From Salicibibacter cibi (lineage in GTDB: Bacteria > Bacillota > Bacilli > Bacillales > Marinococcaceae), in the NCBI RefSeq assembly GCF_016495865.1, contig NZ_CP054706.1, positions 2,294,001 to 2,358,000 on the forward strand: a stretch of DNA of 64,000 nucleotides, in the 5' to 3' direction. Numbering within the stretch: position 1 is the first letter of the stretch; the number at the start of each line of letters is the position of its first letter. The position numbers and the translations under genes were made by a program. Shown piece after piece: positions 34,819-43,576 of the stretch. Below the pieces are notes generated by a model, which ran no database searches, was not told where the DNA came from, and saw nothing but the letters and a program-made list of their open reading frames with translations.

Positions 34819-35574
34819 TTAATCTTTTGGTCCGCCGGCGACATAGATGACTTGGCCGCTCACAAACGACGAACGTTCATCAGCGAAAAATGCTACCGCA
34901 TTAGCGATATCTTCCGCTTTACCACTTCTTGCCACCGGAATTTGTGACACGCTTGCTTCCACGAATTTATCAAAAGAAACGCCAATGCGCTCGGCCGTCG
35001 CCTTCGTCATGTCGGTTTCAATGAAGCCGGGGGCGATGCAGTTCGCCGTGATGCCGAACTTCCCAAGTTCAATCGCCAACGTTTTCGTGAACCCTTGCAA
35101 GCCTGCTTTTGCCGTCGAATAGTTGGCTTGGCCGCGATTCCCGAGCGCCGACGTCGATGATAGATTGATAATGCGGCCGTATTTTTGCTCGACCATGTAC
35201 CCCTGCGCCACACTCGCGGCATTGAACGAGCCTTTGAGATGCACATCCATAACCGTTTGCCAATCGTCTTCGCTCATTTTAAAAAGCATGTTATCGCGGA
35301 TGACACCGGCATTGTTCACGAGAATGTCGATGGAACCGTACGCGTCATGCGCTTCTTTCATCGCTGTTTCCACTTCGGCACGGTTGGTAACGTCCGCTTT
35401 AATGGCTAAAACATCTTGGCCGGAAAAGTGCTCCCGCACCTCTGCCAACGCCTCTTCGTTCACATCGATAAGGGCCACTTTCGCGCCGTCATGCACAAGA
35501 CGTTCGGCAACGCCACGTCCAATGCCTCGGCTTCCTCCGGTCACAAATGCGGTTTGTCCTGAAAAATGTGTCAT
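34819..35574 (-). CDS. FabG-like SDR, probable 3-hydroxyacyl-CoA dehydrogenase
   Basis: 251 aa from the ATG at 35572-35574 (GGAG 8 bp upstream; a GTG adjoining the site is rejected). The motifs are TGGSRGIG, NNAGV, SSTSALG and YSTAKAG, all complete, and the C-terminus VSGQVIYVAGGPKD is FabG-like. In an operon with thiolase, acyl-CoA dehydrogenase and MaoC hydratase but no FadB/FadN, it is the likely 3-hydroxyacyl-CoA dehydrogenase, (R)-specific to match the MaoC hydratase. It follows the acyl-CoA dehydrogenase by 33 bp. Confidence 0.9.
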   Translation of the reverse strand: MTHFSGQTAFVTGGSRGIGRGVAERLVHDGAKVALIDVNEEALAEVREHFSGQDVLAIKADVTNRAEVETAMKEAHDAYGSIDILVNNAGVIRDNMLFKMSEDDWQTVMDVHLKGSFNAASVAQGYMVEQKYGRIINLSSTSALGNRGQANYSTAKAGLQGFTKTLAIELGKFGITANCIAPGFIETDMTKATAERIGVSFDKFVEASVSQIPVARSGKAEDIANAVAFFADERSSFVSGQVIYVAGGPKD

Positions 35575-35607
35575 AGCTTCCACTCCTATCCTAGATTTAT
35601 TTTTATG

Positions 35608-36783
35608 TTACACGTGTTGCCCGAGTTTCACATTCCCTTTTAATAGATTTCTGGAAATGATCAGGCGCTGGATTTCATCGGTGCCGTCATAGATTCTCCA
35701 GAGACGGGCCTCCCGGTACCAGCGTTCGATGGGAAGTTCTTTCGTATAGCCCATGCCGCCGTGGATTTGCATGACGCGATCGATAATGTCATTGCCTTTC
35801 GTCGCCCCAAATAATTTCGCCATCGAGGCCACGTGACGGTTATCCTCTCCGTTGTCCAAACTGAACGCGGCGTTGAGCACCAACCATTTGGCTGCTTCGA
35901 GCTCGACCGCGGAGTCCGCGATTTGCCATTGGATACCTTGGCGCGTGGCGATCGGCTTGCCGAACGTTTCCCGCTCATTGGCATAGTCGATGGCCATATT
36001 AAGCAAGCGCTCAGACGCTCCAACCGCTGTCGCTCCGACAATCCAACGGGCAAAGCCGATCCATTCCAGCCCCAGATCATACCCGCGGTGGAGCTCACCA
36101 AGAATATTGTCTTCCGGGACGCGCACTTGGTCGAAAATAAGCGCCGCCGGCCCCCATTCGCCCATCGTGTCAATGTATTCGGATTTCCAGCCCATGTCCC
36201 GTTCCGCGATGAAACAGGTGACACCATCCCGGCCGTTTGCCGCGTGCGCTTCTTTGTTCGTGATCGCGATCACCATGACAAAATCCGCTTCATTACCGCC
36301 GGTAATGAACGTTTTCTCGCCGTTCAGCACCCATTCATTTCCATCTTTTTCAGCGGTCATTTTGATGTTTTGCGTATCAGAACCAGCCCCCGGTTCAGTC
36401 ATGGCAAAGCAGGATTTTTTCTCACCATTGATCGTCGGGATAAGGTATTTTTTCTTTTGTTCGTCGTTGCCGTAATACAAAATGTTGTCGGCCGAACCGC
36501 CGAACGTGAACGGGACGAACGTTTTCGACACTTCCATGATGACAAGCGCGTACATGACTTGGCCGAGGTCAGCGCCGCCGTATTCTTCCGGCGTGTTGAT
36601 GCCCCAGAAACCGGCATCCTTCGCTTTTTGTTGCAGTTCCTCGATTTTTTCTTTGGAGAGGCTCGGTTTGCCTTCCCGTTCATTGCGTAGTACATCATTT
36701 TCGAGTGGGATTAGTTCTTTTTCAACAAATTTACGGATGGTGGACTGGACCATTTTCTGTTCTTCGGTTAAGCGTAAATCCAT
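35608..36783 (-). CDS. Acyl-CoA dehydrogenase
   Basis: 391 aa, typical FadE/SCAD-type length. It shows FAMTEPGAGSDTQNIKM (FAD/substrate region, about 135-151), TFITGGNEADFVMV, and the C-terminal QIHGGMGYTKELPIERWYREAR signature. The catalytic-base position reads IYDGTDEIQRL, with Asp where most family members have Glu, which should be checked. It makes the 2-enoyl-CoA for the MaoC hydratase and passes electrons to ETF. A GAGGAG site lies 8 bp before the ATG. Confidence 0.93.
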   Translation of the reverse strand: MDLRLTEEQKMVQSTIRKFVEKELIPLENDVLRNEREGKPSLSKEKIEELQQKAKDAGFWGINTPEEYGGADLGQVMYALVIMEVSKTFVPFTFGGSADNILYYGNDEQKKKYLIPTINGEKKSCFAMTEPGAGSDTQNIKMTAEKDGNEWVLNGEKTFITGGNEADFVMVIAITNKEAHAANGRDGVTCFIAERDMGWKSEYIDTMGEWGPAALIFDQVRVPEDNILGELHRGYDLGLEWIGFARWIVGATAVGASERLLNMAIDYANERETFGKPIATRQGIQWQIADSAVELEAAKWLVLNAAFSLDNGEDNRHVASMAKLFGATKGNDIIDRVMQIHGGMGYTKELPIERWYREARLWRIYDGTDEIQRLIISRNLLKGNVKLGQHV

Positions 36784-36834
36784 GATGATCGCTCCTCGTA
36801 TAAAAATAATTTGGTGGTTTCATCGGGCAATCCG

Positions 36835-37998
36835 TTACTCGGTTTCCAGTGTGAGTGCAATGCCTTGCCCGCCGCCGATACAGGCCGTCACGAGCCCTTT
36901 CTTTTCGCCGAGTCGATTTAATTCATAACATAATTTTGTGACGAGCATTCCTCCGGTCGCGGCAATCGGGTGGCCGTGGGCAATCGCTCCGCCGTTGACG
37001 TTGAGTTTGTCCATATCAAAGGATAGTTCACGGTCACACGCGAGCACTTGGGCAGCAAACGCTTCATTGAGCTCAATTAAATCATAATCTTCCAGTTTTT
37101 CACCGGTTTTTTCAAGCACCTTCTTCACCGCCGGAACCGGTCCGATACCCATAATATTCGGGTCAACGCCCGCAACGGCTGATGCTTTTACTGCTGCCAG
37201 CGGTGTCAGGCCTCTTTTTTCCGCTTCCTTCCTTGACATCAGCACTAATGCCGAAGCGCCGTCGTTAATGCCCGACGAACTGCCTGCAGTGACGCTGCCG
37301 TCTTTTTTGAATACCGGAGGGAGCTTGCCGAGCGCTTCTTTCGTCACGTCAGGTCGCGGGTGCTCGTCCTGATCAAAGGTGACCGTTCCTTTCCGCGTCT
37401 TCACGTCAATGGGAACGATTTGGTCTTTAAAATACCCTTTGTCGATCGCGTTCGCCATGCGCTCTTGGCTTCTTAGTGCGAAAGCATCCTGTTCGTCGCG
37501 ACTGACTTCATATTTTTCAGCTAGATTTTCCGCTGTAATGCCCATCGGCGGATCCCCGATACGGTCCGGTGACAGCCTCGGATTGATAAACTGTGGCGGC
37601 CTTTGGTCATAGGCTTTCTCCTGAACGGCTAATAGGTGCGGACTGCGTGTCATGCTTTCGGTCCCGCCGGCGACGACGACATCCGCGTTCCCGGACATGA
37701 TTTTCTCAGCGGCAAGTGCGACACTGTTGATGCCCGACCCGCATTGGCGGTCGATCGTAAGACCGGGAATGTCAACAGGCAAATCTGCTTCTAACAGGGA
37801 AACACGTGCCATGTTTCCGCCTCCGCTCAAACAATTGCCGAAAATAACATCTTCCACGGATTCTGTTTCCACTTCCACTCGGTTCAAAGCTTCCTTTATC
37901 ACTTCGCCGCCATATATAGCCGGATCCACGGAAGCCAGTGCCCCGCCTTTTTTCGCGATCGCCGTGCGCACAGCCGAAACGATAACTACATCATCCAT
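36835..37998 (-). CDS. Acetyl-CoA C-acyltransferase (thiolase)
   Basis: 387 aa. The nucleophilic cysteine is C86 in DRQCGSGINS; the second catalytic set is H343 in AHGHPIAATG and C373 in CIGGGQG, so all thiolase residues are present. It releases acetyl-CoA from 3-oxoacyl-CoA. It is the first gene of the beta-oxidation operon (thiolase, ACAD, SDR, MaoC pair, ComB-like, kinase, ACAD, QOR), with AAAGGTGG upstream, and both a cre-like box and the 18-bp operator lie 70-160 bp upstream. Confidence 0.95.
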   Translation of the reverse strand: MDDVVIVSAVRTAIAKKGGALASVDPAIYGGEVIKEALNRVEVETESVEDVIFGNCLSGGGNMARVSLLEADLPVDIPGLTIDRQCGSGINSVALAAEKIMSGNADVVVAGGTESMTRSPHLLAVQEKAYDQRPPQFINPRLSPDRIGDPPMGITAENLAEKYEVSRDEQDAFALRSQERMANAIDKGYFKDQIVPIDVKTRKGTVTFDQDEHPRPDVTKEALGKLPPVFKKDGSVTAGSSSGINDGASALVLMSRKEAEKRGLTPLAAVKASAVAGVDPNIMGIGPVPAVKKVLEKTGEKLEDYDLIELNEAFAAQVLACDRELSFDMDKLNVNGGAIAHGHPIAATGGMLVTKLCYELNRLGEKKGLVTACIGGGQGIALTLETE

Positions 37999-38066
37999 TT
38001 ATAGTCCACCTTTTTAGTAAAATATTTTTTATCTAATCGTTTTCATATTTTCTATGTTTCAACTTT

Positions 38067-38080
38067 TGTACGCGCTTACA
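38067..38080. promoter_or_regulatory. cre-like box before the thiolase operon
   Basis: TGTACGCGCTTACA matches the cre consensus at 13 of 14 positions and is almost the same word as the box at 20162. It is 69-82 bp upstream of the thiolase start and predicts CcpA control. Confidence 0.6.
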
Positions 38081-38139
38081 TGAGTTGTCTTAATTAATCG
38101 CAATACTGAAATTTACATTTTATCTCCATTCACCAGGAT

Positions 38140-38157
38140 ATACTAACCGATTAGTAT
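38140..38157. promoter_or_regulatory. TetR-type operator, copy 2 (ATACTAACCGATTAGTAT)
   Basis: Identical 18 bp to the site at 20207-20224, 142-159 bp upstream of the thiolase start. It is followed by GTT and then ATTACATTA, similar to the 3' flank of the other copies. It probably controls the thiolase-led operon. Confidence 0.7.
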
Positions 38158-38228
38158 GTTCTCTTAAAATATTACATTAGATACTCAAAGTTTTCAATTA
38201 TTTTTTCCTTATTTATTTACGAAAATGC

Positions 38229-38318
38229 TTAAAGATCTTCTTTTTTATACAAATGTTCTTCTAATTCCTCCCTAATCTTTGTTGGAATACACTTCGGATG
38301 CTTTTCTACCTTATTAAA
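38229..38318 (-). pseudogene. Remnant of a 4HBT thioesterase 3' end
   Basis: The minus strand encodes ...KVEKHPKCIPTKIREELEEH... ending in a stop at 38229-38231, clearly matching the C-terminus of the thioesterase at the right edge of the window (EEKQPEPIPTRIREELEVH). No start or hotdog core remains. The stretch 37999-38774 otherwise holds the operator, the cre-like box and the fragment below, without an intact gene. Confidence 0.75.
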
Positions 38319-38473
38319 AATACCTCGATCGCACCTTAGTTAAGTATGCCTTTTGTTTATCCCAATTCAGATTTTGCCAATACCTCTTTTTTTATTTACG
38401 AATTCCGAGAGTCTATAGATATTACCCCTCCAATTACGCCGAGACCGGTATGAGAATGATGTTATTGCCCCAC

Positions 38474-38650
38474 CTAATTTGATCTCAGTGAATTCAACAG
38501 TATCTCATTTTCCATTAAAACTGGGAAAACTGGGTCGCGTTTTTCCTTAAATGCTGTTACGCCTTCTTGTTGGTCTTCTGTTGATCTGACCAATGAGTAG
38601 CTTGTCTCCTGAATGTCAAATAACTGGGCATCTATGCCTTTCTTCCCGTA
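38474..38650 (-). pseudogene. Remnant of an enoyl-CoA hydratase 3' end
   Basis: 59 codons ending in TAG encode YGKKGIDAQLFDIQETSYS... and STEDQQEGVTAFKEKRDPVF, the usual C-terminal end of crotonase-family hydratases (S/RTEDxxEGxxAFxEKRxPxF). The rest of the gene is gone; it starts just after an abrupt change of sequence near 38655. It is evidence for gene loss at this junction. Confidence 0.75.
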
Positions 38651-38774
38651 GGAGTAAAGCTGACCCTCTCGTCATTCATCGAGACTGACCCGACAATATC
38701 TATTGATGATTTATACTTCAACACAAAATCCCCTCGCAAAGACAAACAATGATATAAAATCCAAGTATCGAAAA

Positions 38775-40646
38775 TTAAGGCGTTACAATATGAATAGGAT
38801 TATTAAAGTTATCTAACAATGTAAGAAATTCATTGAGTCTATTTTGCTTGCCGGTTATTTCAAGCTTATTAGATGAAACCGCTTGATCCACAGTTAAATC
38901 TCCCAGAGCGATCGCATAAAATATCGATTTATCCGTCTTAAGTGAAACATCCGGATCCGCATTCAACTTATCCGCCTTATTCAAAACAGAATTCTCCAAA
39001 GTAATCGTGTAATTTTCTCCTGAGTCTGTCAGGGATATATTCATGGTGATTTTCTTTCCCTCCGCTTTTGGAGCATCTAGCTTCACAGCCAACAATTTGA
39101 AGAATTCATCAAATGGCATACACTGTATCATTTCAGGCATCCCTTTTTTTGCTGCCCGTTCTTTCTTGATGTACCCATTTCTAAGTTCGGCAGCTCCTGT
39201 AAGATAACTGTTTCTCCAATTTGCTGATTCCGCTTGATAACCTAATTGCTCGAAACTGTCCGCAAGCAATTCTTTTGCTTCCGTATTCTCCGGATCGGCC
39301 ATGACGACGTGTTTCAATACTTGAGCAACCCAACGATATTCGCCGTTTTCATAATCAGCTTTTGCACGTTTTAAGATATTTGCGGCACCGCCCATATATT
39401 CGACATATTTCTGCCCTGACTCAACCTGAGGCAAAGCGTCCAAATCAGAAGGATGCCCACTATAATACCCTAAATAAAAATTATAAACACCTTTGGAATT
39501 GTGCTTTAGCGTTCCATAGTATTCGCGGTTCCCCCAATATTTACCTAGCGAATCCGGTAGCTTGAGCAGGTCCGCGATTTCATCCATTGTGTATCCATGG
39601 TTAGCCAACCGAATCGTTTGATCATGAATGTATTTGTATAAATCGCGTTGTAATTTCAAATGTTCAAATGCCTGTTCTTTTCCCCAGATCGGCCAGGCAT
39701 GGATCATGACTAAGGCATCAATCTCACTTTCTTCGAATAAATCGATCGTTCTTTCGATCGCCTTCACCCATTCTAATGTATCCCGTGTTTTTGTTCCCCG
39801 AATGGTATAGAGTTGATGCATCGTTTTATTAGCATTCTCCGATACAAAAAGTGCTTTATAGCCTTGAATATAACAATGCATCTCTGCCGGGGCTTCGGTA
39901 TTTGGCGTTAATAAAAATTGAAAAGCAACGCCATCAATGTTCATCTCCTCACATTCATTTTTTATTTCCATGGTCGGCATGGCAAAACCGGATTCGGCAT
40001 TACCAAAGACTGATCCAATCCCTGCGTTTATATATCCTTTTTCTCCAATAGGTAAATCAAACCCAAATTGATAACCGGAACGACGAGCCATTATGAGGCC
40101 TAACAGTACATTTTCGCTAAACAATTCTTTCGTAAAATGCTCCGGAACTATAATAGGAATATTGGGATCATCCGCATACTCAAGGATTGATTTGGTACCG
40201 CCAAAATGATCGGCATGGCTTTGACTGATGATGATTGCAGTAACCGGTGTTTTTGGTCTATTCCTATAATATAATTCCATCGCTGCTTTCGCGGTCGGTT
40301 TTCCAGATAGTGTATCAATGACGATAACTCCTGTTTTTCCTTCTACGAAAATGGTTGTGGCAAGTGCAAGCCCGCGAACTTGATAAACACCTTCCACAAC
40401 TTGATATAGACCGGCTGTGGCTTGCAATTGCGAATTTCTCCATAAACTTGGATTAACAGTGTCCGGTGCGGGACTTTCTAGAACCCCTAGATCTTTTATT
40501 CTATTTTCATAAGGGGCAATTAAGCCTCGATGTGCATCTTCAAAATCTTGTTTGTCTTCAAAGTTTAGATACTTCAAAAATTCTTCATGTATGTCTTTTG
40601 TAAAAGAAGTGGCAGCCTTAGATTGTTCTGATGTAGAATTCGTCAT
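38775..40646 (-). CDS. Alkyl/aryl-sulfatase-family MBL hydrolase, full length, variant metal site
   Basis: 623 aa with the three-domain layout of SdsA1/BDS1-type alkylsulfatases: an MBL domain (about 90-345), an alpha-helical dimerisation domain (about 370-500) and an SCP2-like C-terminal domain (about 510-620). Conserved features include PNTEAPAEMH, SENANKTMHQLYTIRG and MIHAWPIWG. The zinc motif HxHxDH reads Q142-S-H144-A-D146-H147, so the first His is Gln. The family cleaves sulfate from alkyl sulfates; activity with this change is uncertain. No signal peptide is seen. A GGGAGGG site precedes the ATG. Confidence 0.88.
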   Translation of the reverse strand: MTNSTSEQSKAATSFTKDIHEEFLKYLNFEDKQDFEDAHRGLIAPYENRIKDLGVLESPAPDTVNPSLWRNSQLQATAGLYQVVEGVYQVRGLALATTIFVEGKTGVIVIDTLSGKPTAKAAMELYYRNRPKTPVTAIIISQSHADHFGGTKSILEYADDPNIPIIVPEHFTKELFSENVLLGLIMARRSGYQFGFDLPIGEKGYINAGIGSVFGNAESGFAMPTMEIKNECEEMNIDGVAFQFLLTPNTEAPAEMHCYIQGYKALFVSENANKTMHQLYTIRGTKTRDTLEWVKAIERTIDLFEESEIDALVMIHAWPIWGKEQAFEHLKLQRDLYKYIHDQTIRLANHGYTMDEIADLLKLPDSLGKYWGNREYYGTLKHNSKGVYNFYLGYYSGHPSDLDALPQVESGQKYVEYMGGAANILKRAKADYENGEYRWVAQVLKHVVMADPENTEAKELLADSFEQLGYQAESANWRNSYLTGAAELRNGYIKKERAAKKGMPEMIQCMPFDEFFKLLAVKLDAPKAEGKKITMNISLTDSGENYTITLENSVLNKADKLNADPDVSLKTDKSIFYAIALGDLTVDQAVSSNKLEITGKQNRLNEFLTLLDNFNNPIHIVTP

Positions 40647-40709
40647 GTTATCCCTCCCGAAAATGAGTTCAGTATTTATAGTTTTTCTTTGGGGTGAAAA
40701 GCGTCCCTT

Positions 40710-40723
40710 TGTAACCGCTCACC
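40710..40723. promoter_or_regulatory. cre-like box before the 623-aa MBL gene
   Basis: TGTAACCGCTCACC matches the cre consensus at 13 of 14 positions, 64-77 bp upstream of the ATG at 40646. It overlaps the end of the alcohol-dehydrogenase pseudogene. With three other cre-like boxes in the window it suggests catabolite control. Confidence 0.45.
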
Positions 40724-40729
40724 AAGCAT

Positions 40730-41765
40730 TCACGACTGTAACGCCCATCGTGTTATACTGCCCCATTCCTTCGAGGACGCACTCGCCTCCTCAATGGAGA
40801 TACGGTTTGTTACCAGTTTATCAGGGTTTAGTTTTCCGGATCCAATCATTTTCAGCATCGTTGGATAATTAGGGGCTTGCATGCCAAACGATCCAATAAA
40901 CTGCAATTCTTTCAGCGTCATGATATCGATAGGGAGAGTAACCATTCCTTGTTCCTCACTCGTTGTCAAACCAATTTGAACATGGCGTCCACGCTTCCGA
41001 AGCGATAACACTGAATTCAGCGTCGTCTCAGCAATGCCAAGTGCATCAATCGAAACTTGCGCACCACCTTTTGTAATGTCTTGAATGGCTTCCCACGGGT
41101 TTGTTTCCGTACTGTTGATCGTTACATCTGCACCGACGGTCTTCGCAAAATCAAGCTTGTCCTGACTAATATCAACGACAATGACGTTGGCACCTGCCGC
41201 ATTTGCAATATGTGTTGCCGCCAAACCAACACCACCAACACTATAAACAGCGACCCATTCGCCAGGTTGAACTTTTGCCTGTTCAATAACCCCATGAAAA
41301 GAGGTCATGAAACGGCATCCAACACTGGCACCTGCTTCAAAACTTACTGATTCAGGTGATTTAACCATGTTCAAATCTGCATTCGGAATGGCTGTGTATT
41401 CTCCATAACCTCCCCAGTATGAAAAACCGGGCATTTGCAGATTATCGCGTTGTGATGACCTGACAAACATTGTTCACACGTTCCGTCTCCCTGGGTGAAC
41501 GGAACAATGACACGATCACCTTTTTTGAAATTTGTTATATTCTTTCCAACCTCTTCAACAATGCCAGTAAATTCATGACCCATGACCTACGGCATTTCGA
41601 ATGATTGACCGACCCAGGTTTGGTCACCCATCCACGCATGCCAGTCAGAACGGCAAACCCCGTTCGCTTTAACCCGAACGATGCCTCCTTCGCATCAACA
41701 GAAGGATCATCAATTTGACGGACAACCAACGGTTTCTTTAACTCTTCCATAACTGCTGCTTTCAT
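40730..41765 (-). pseudogene. Zinc-type alcohol dehydrogenase, frameshifted
   Basis: The full MDR alcohol-dehydrogenase sequence can be followed from MKAAVMEELKKPLVVR (41765) through [31 protein letters not shown] and CEQC to the Rossmann loop YSVGGVGLAATHIA and the stop at 40730, but only by changing frame near 41690-41700 and again near 41455, and by passing an in-frame TAG at about 41585. Substrate would have been an alcohol/aldehyde. It lies after SDR copy 1 in the same operon order, and an equivalent gene is absent from the second cassette. Confidence 0.88.
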
Positions 41766-41837
41766 GTGATTAATCCCTTAAGAAATTCAGGTGTACGGCG
41801 CTATTGGGGGGTAATTAGGTTAAATGTTTAACTCTTG

Positions 41838-42593
41838 CTATTTATCCCTTCTTAATAAACTGAAACTTTGACCTGAAGGTCCTTTATCTTTTTGAGTAGC
41901 TAAAAATAATGCTAACGGGACTACGTCTTCAGGATTTTTTATCCATTCACTATCCAAACCATTTAGCTTTTCATCATTCTGCTTTTTAAATACTTCACCT
42001 TCATTTGTAAGTCCGGTTCGCACTGGGCCGGGGATGATTTCATTAATGCTGATGTTATATTGCCAAAGCTCCTGGGCTAAAACACGCGTTAACATCCCTA
42101 ATCCAGCTTTTGAAGAAGCGTAAGCTGAATAACCTGATTTTGCCCGATATCCAGCACCTGAGCCAATCGTGATTATTTTTCCAGCACTCTGCTTTTTCAT
42201 ATATGGAATAACGGAATATGCACAAAAGTACGGTCCGACTAAATTAACATCCAGTGTTTTGCGCCAATTCTCCGGATTGCTTTCTTCTACAGTGTTGCGG
42301 TCAGCATTTAGACCGGCATTTATCATTAAGATGTCAACAACACCGAAATGCTCGATTGTTCTTTCTATTAAATTATTAACCGAATCCATTTGTGTAACAT
42401 CTGTTTTTACCGCCAAGGATTCCCCATTACGCTTTTTTATTTCCTCTGAGGTTTCTAAAATCTCTTTCTCGGTTCTTGCTGCACATACAACCGATGCTCC
42501 ATTATCAGCGTAAGCAATCGCAATAGCCCTTCCAATTCCTCTTCCTGCTCCCGTTATTACCGCAACTTGTCCATTCAAAGGTCTCTCATCCAT
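41838..42593 (-). CDS. SDR-family oxidoreductase, cassette copy 1
   Basis: 251 aa with TGAGRGIG cofactor loop, INAGL in place of NNAG, and catalytic YSAYASSKAG. The C-terminus GPSGQSFSLLRRDK is unusual for the family and is shared with copy 2 (54412-55167), which is about nine-tenths identical by eye. It likely oxidises or reduces a secondary alcohol/ketone produced by the adjacent hydrolase. A GAGGAG site precedes the ATG. The stop codon lies in CTTGCTAT, the empty target site of the MITE seen in copy 2. Confidence 0.88.
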   Translation of the reverse strand: MDERPLNGQVAVITGAGRGIGRAIAIAYADNGASVVCAARTEKEILETSEEIKKRNGESLAVKTDVTQMDSVNNLIERTIEHFGVVDILMINAGLNADRNTVEESNPENWRKTLDVNLVGPYFCAYSVIPYMKKQSAGKIITIGSGAGYRAKSGYSAYASSKAGLGMLTRVLAQELWQYNISINEIIPGPVRTGLTNEGEVFKKQNDEKLNGLDSEWIKNPEDVVPLALFLATQKDKGPSGQSFSLLRRDK

Positions 42594-42649
42594 TATTGTT
42601 TTTCTCCTCTCTAATATTTTTACACTTAACCTTTTAAGAATGTTCTACC

Positions 42650-43474
42650 CTACATAATAGAACGGAAATGATCACCGATGATTGGCTTCACCTTCTCAGG
42701 AACTTCCACATGAATAAAATGTCCTGCATTAGGTATAATGTGAACGTTTGCCTGAGATAGCTGCTCTTCCTGCGTTTTGTATGCAAACTCATAATCTATA
42801 TATCGATCTTTTTCTCCCCACAATATAGTGACATGTGTTTTAAGTTTTGACAGATTCAGATAAGGTTCAACTAACTTCTGATTCGCTGATCTATACAAGT
42901 CTAAAACGACATTTCTTGATTGCTCTGTTTGAAAGACACAGTAAAAATCTTCGAGAACATCTTCATCTACTCCAGGAACCTCATTTTTCATGTTTTTCAT
43001 CCATAAAGCTTTATTGCTCATTTTTTCCATAACTTTTTCGCCTTCCCCGGGCGTCCTCCATTTCCTTGCAATTGAATGCCATTTATATTCAGGGTGTAAA
43101 GAAGTATCACTAATCACTAAACTTGATACTTTTTCTGGATGATCGCATGCCCATCTTAATCCAATAAGACCACCCCAATCGTGGACAATAAGATGAATAT
43201 CGTCTAATTGAAGTGTTCTCATAAAGTTATTTATGAAAATAAGATAATTTTCCCAAGTAGATTTTGTTTTAAATTGCTCACTTTTGCCAAATCCAGGCAG
43301 GTCCGGAGCGATCGCACGAAATCCTAATGAAACAATTTCTGGGATAATATGTTTCCAAAGCATGCCCGACTCTGGTACACCGTGAAGCAGTAATACAGGC
43401 AGGCTATCCTTCGGCCCTTCATCGAAATAAGAAACCTTCTGTCCGTTCAATTCCATCGTTTGTTTTTTAATCAT
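42650..43474 (-). CDS. Alpha/beta hydrolase with Asp nucleophile (epoxide hydrolase/dehalogenase type), copy 1
   Basis: 274 aa. Oxyanion motif HGVPES at 31-36, nucleophile elbow HDWGG with Asp at D99, acid region GEKDRYIDYE and catalytic His in NAGHFIHVE. The Asp nucleophile and HDWGG are typical of epoxide hydrolases, haloalkane dehalogenases and fluoroacetate dehalogenases rather than esterases. It precedes the SDR in the same operon; its paralogue is at 55205-56044. The substrate is unknown; the Trp after the nucleophile is compatible with dehalogenases. Confidence 0.88.
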   Translation of the reverse strand: MIKKQTMELNGQKVSYFDEGPKDSLPVLLLHGVPESGMLWKHIIPEIVSLGFRAIAPDLPGFGKSEQFKTKSTWENYLIFINNFMRTLQLDDIHLIVHDWGGLIGLRWACDHPEKVSSLVISDTSLHPEYKWHSIARKWRTPGEGEKVMEKMSNKALWMKNMKNEVPGVDEDVLEDFYCVFQTEQSRNVVLDLYRSANQKLVEPYLNLSKLKTHVTILWGEKDRYIDYEFAYKTQEEQLSQANVHIIPNAGHFIHVEVPEKVKPIIGDHFRSIM

Positions 43475-43576
43475 TCATCTCTCCCTCTCTAAATAATTAA
43501 GTTAGCTCAAATTCAAATGATGATTTCTTTAAATCGCATTCACTAGAATATCTTTGTGCTCCTCCTTAGAAAAGCG

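Noticed and set aside
35661..36690. Long open frames overlapping the acyl-CoA dehydrogenase on both strands (188, 161 and 285 codons)
   Set aside because: They are shadows of a GC-richer coding region, without start signals or family similarity.
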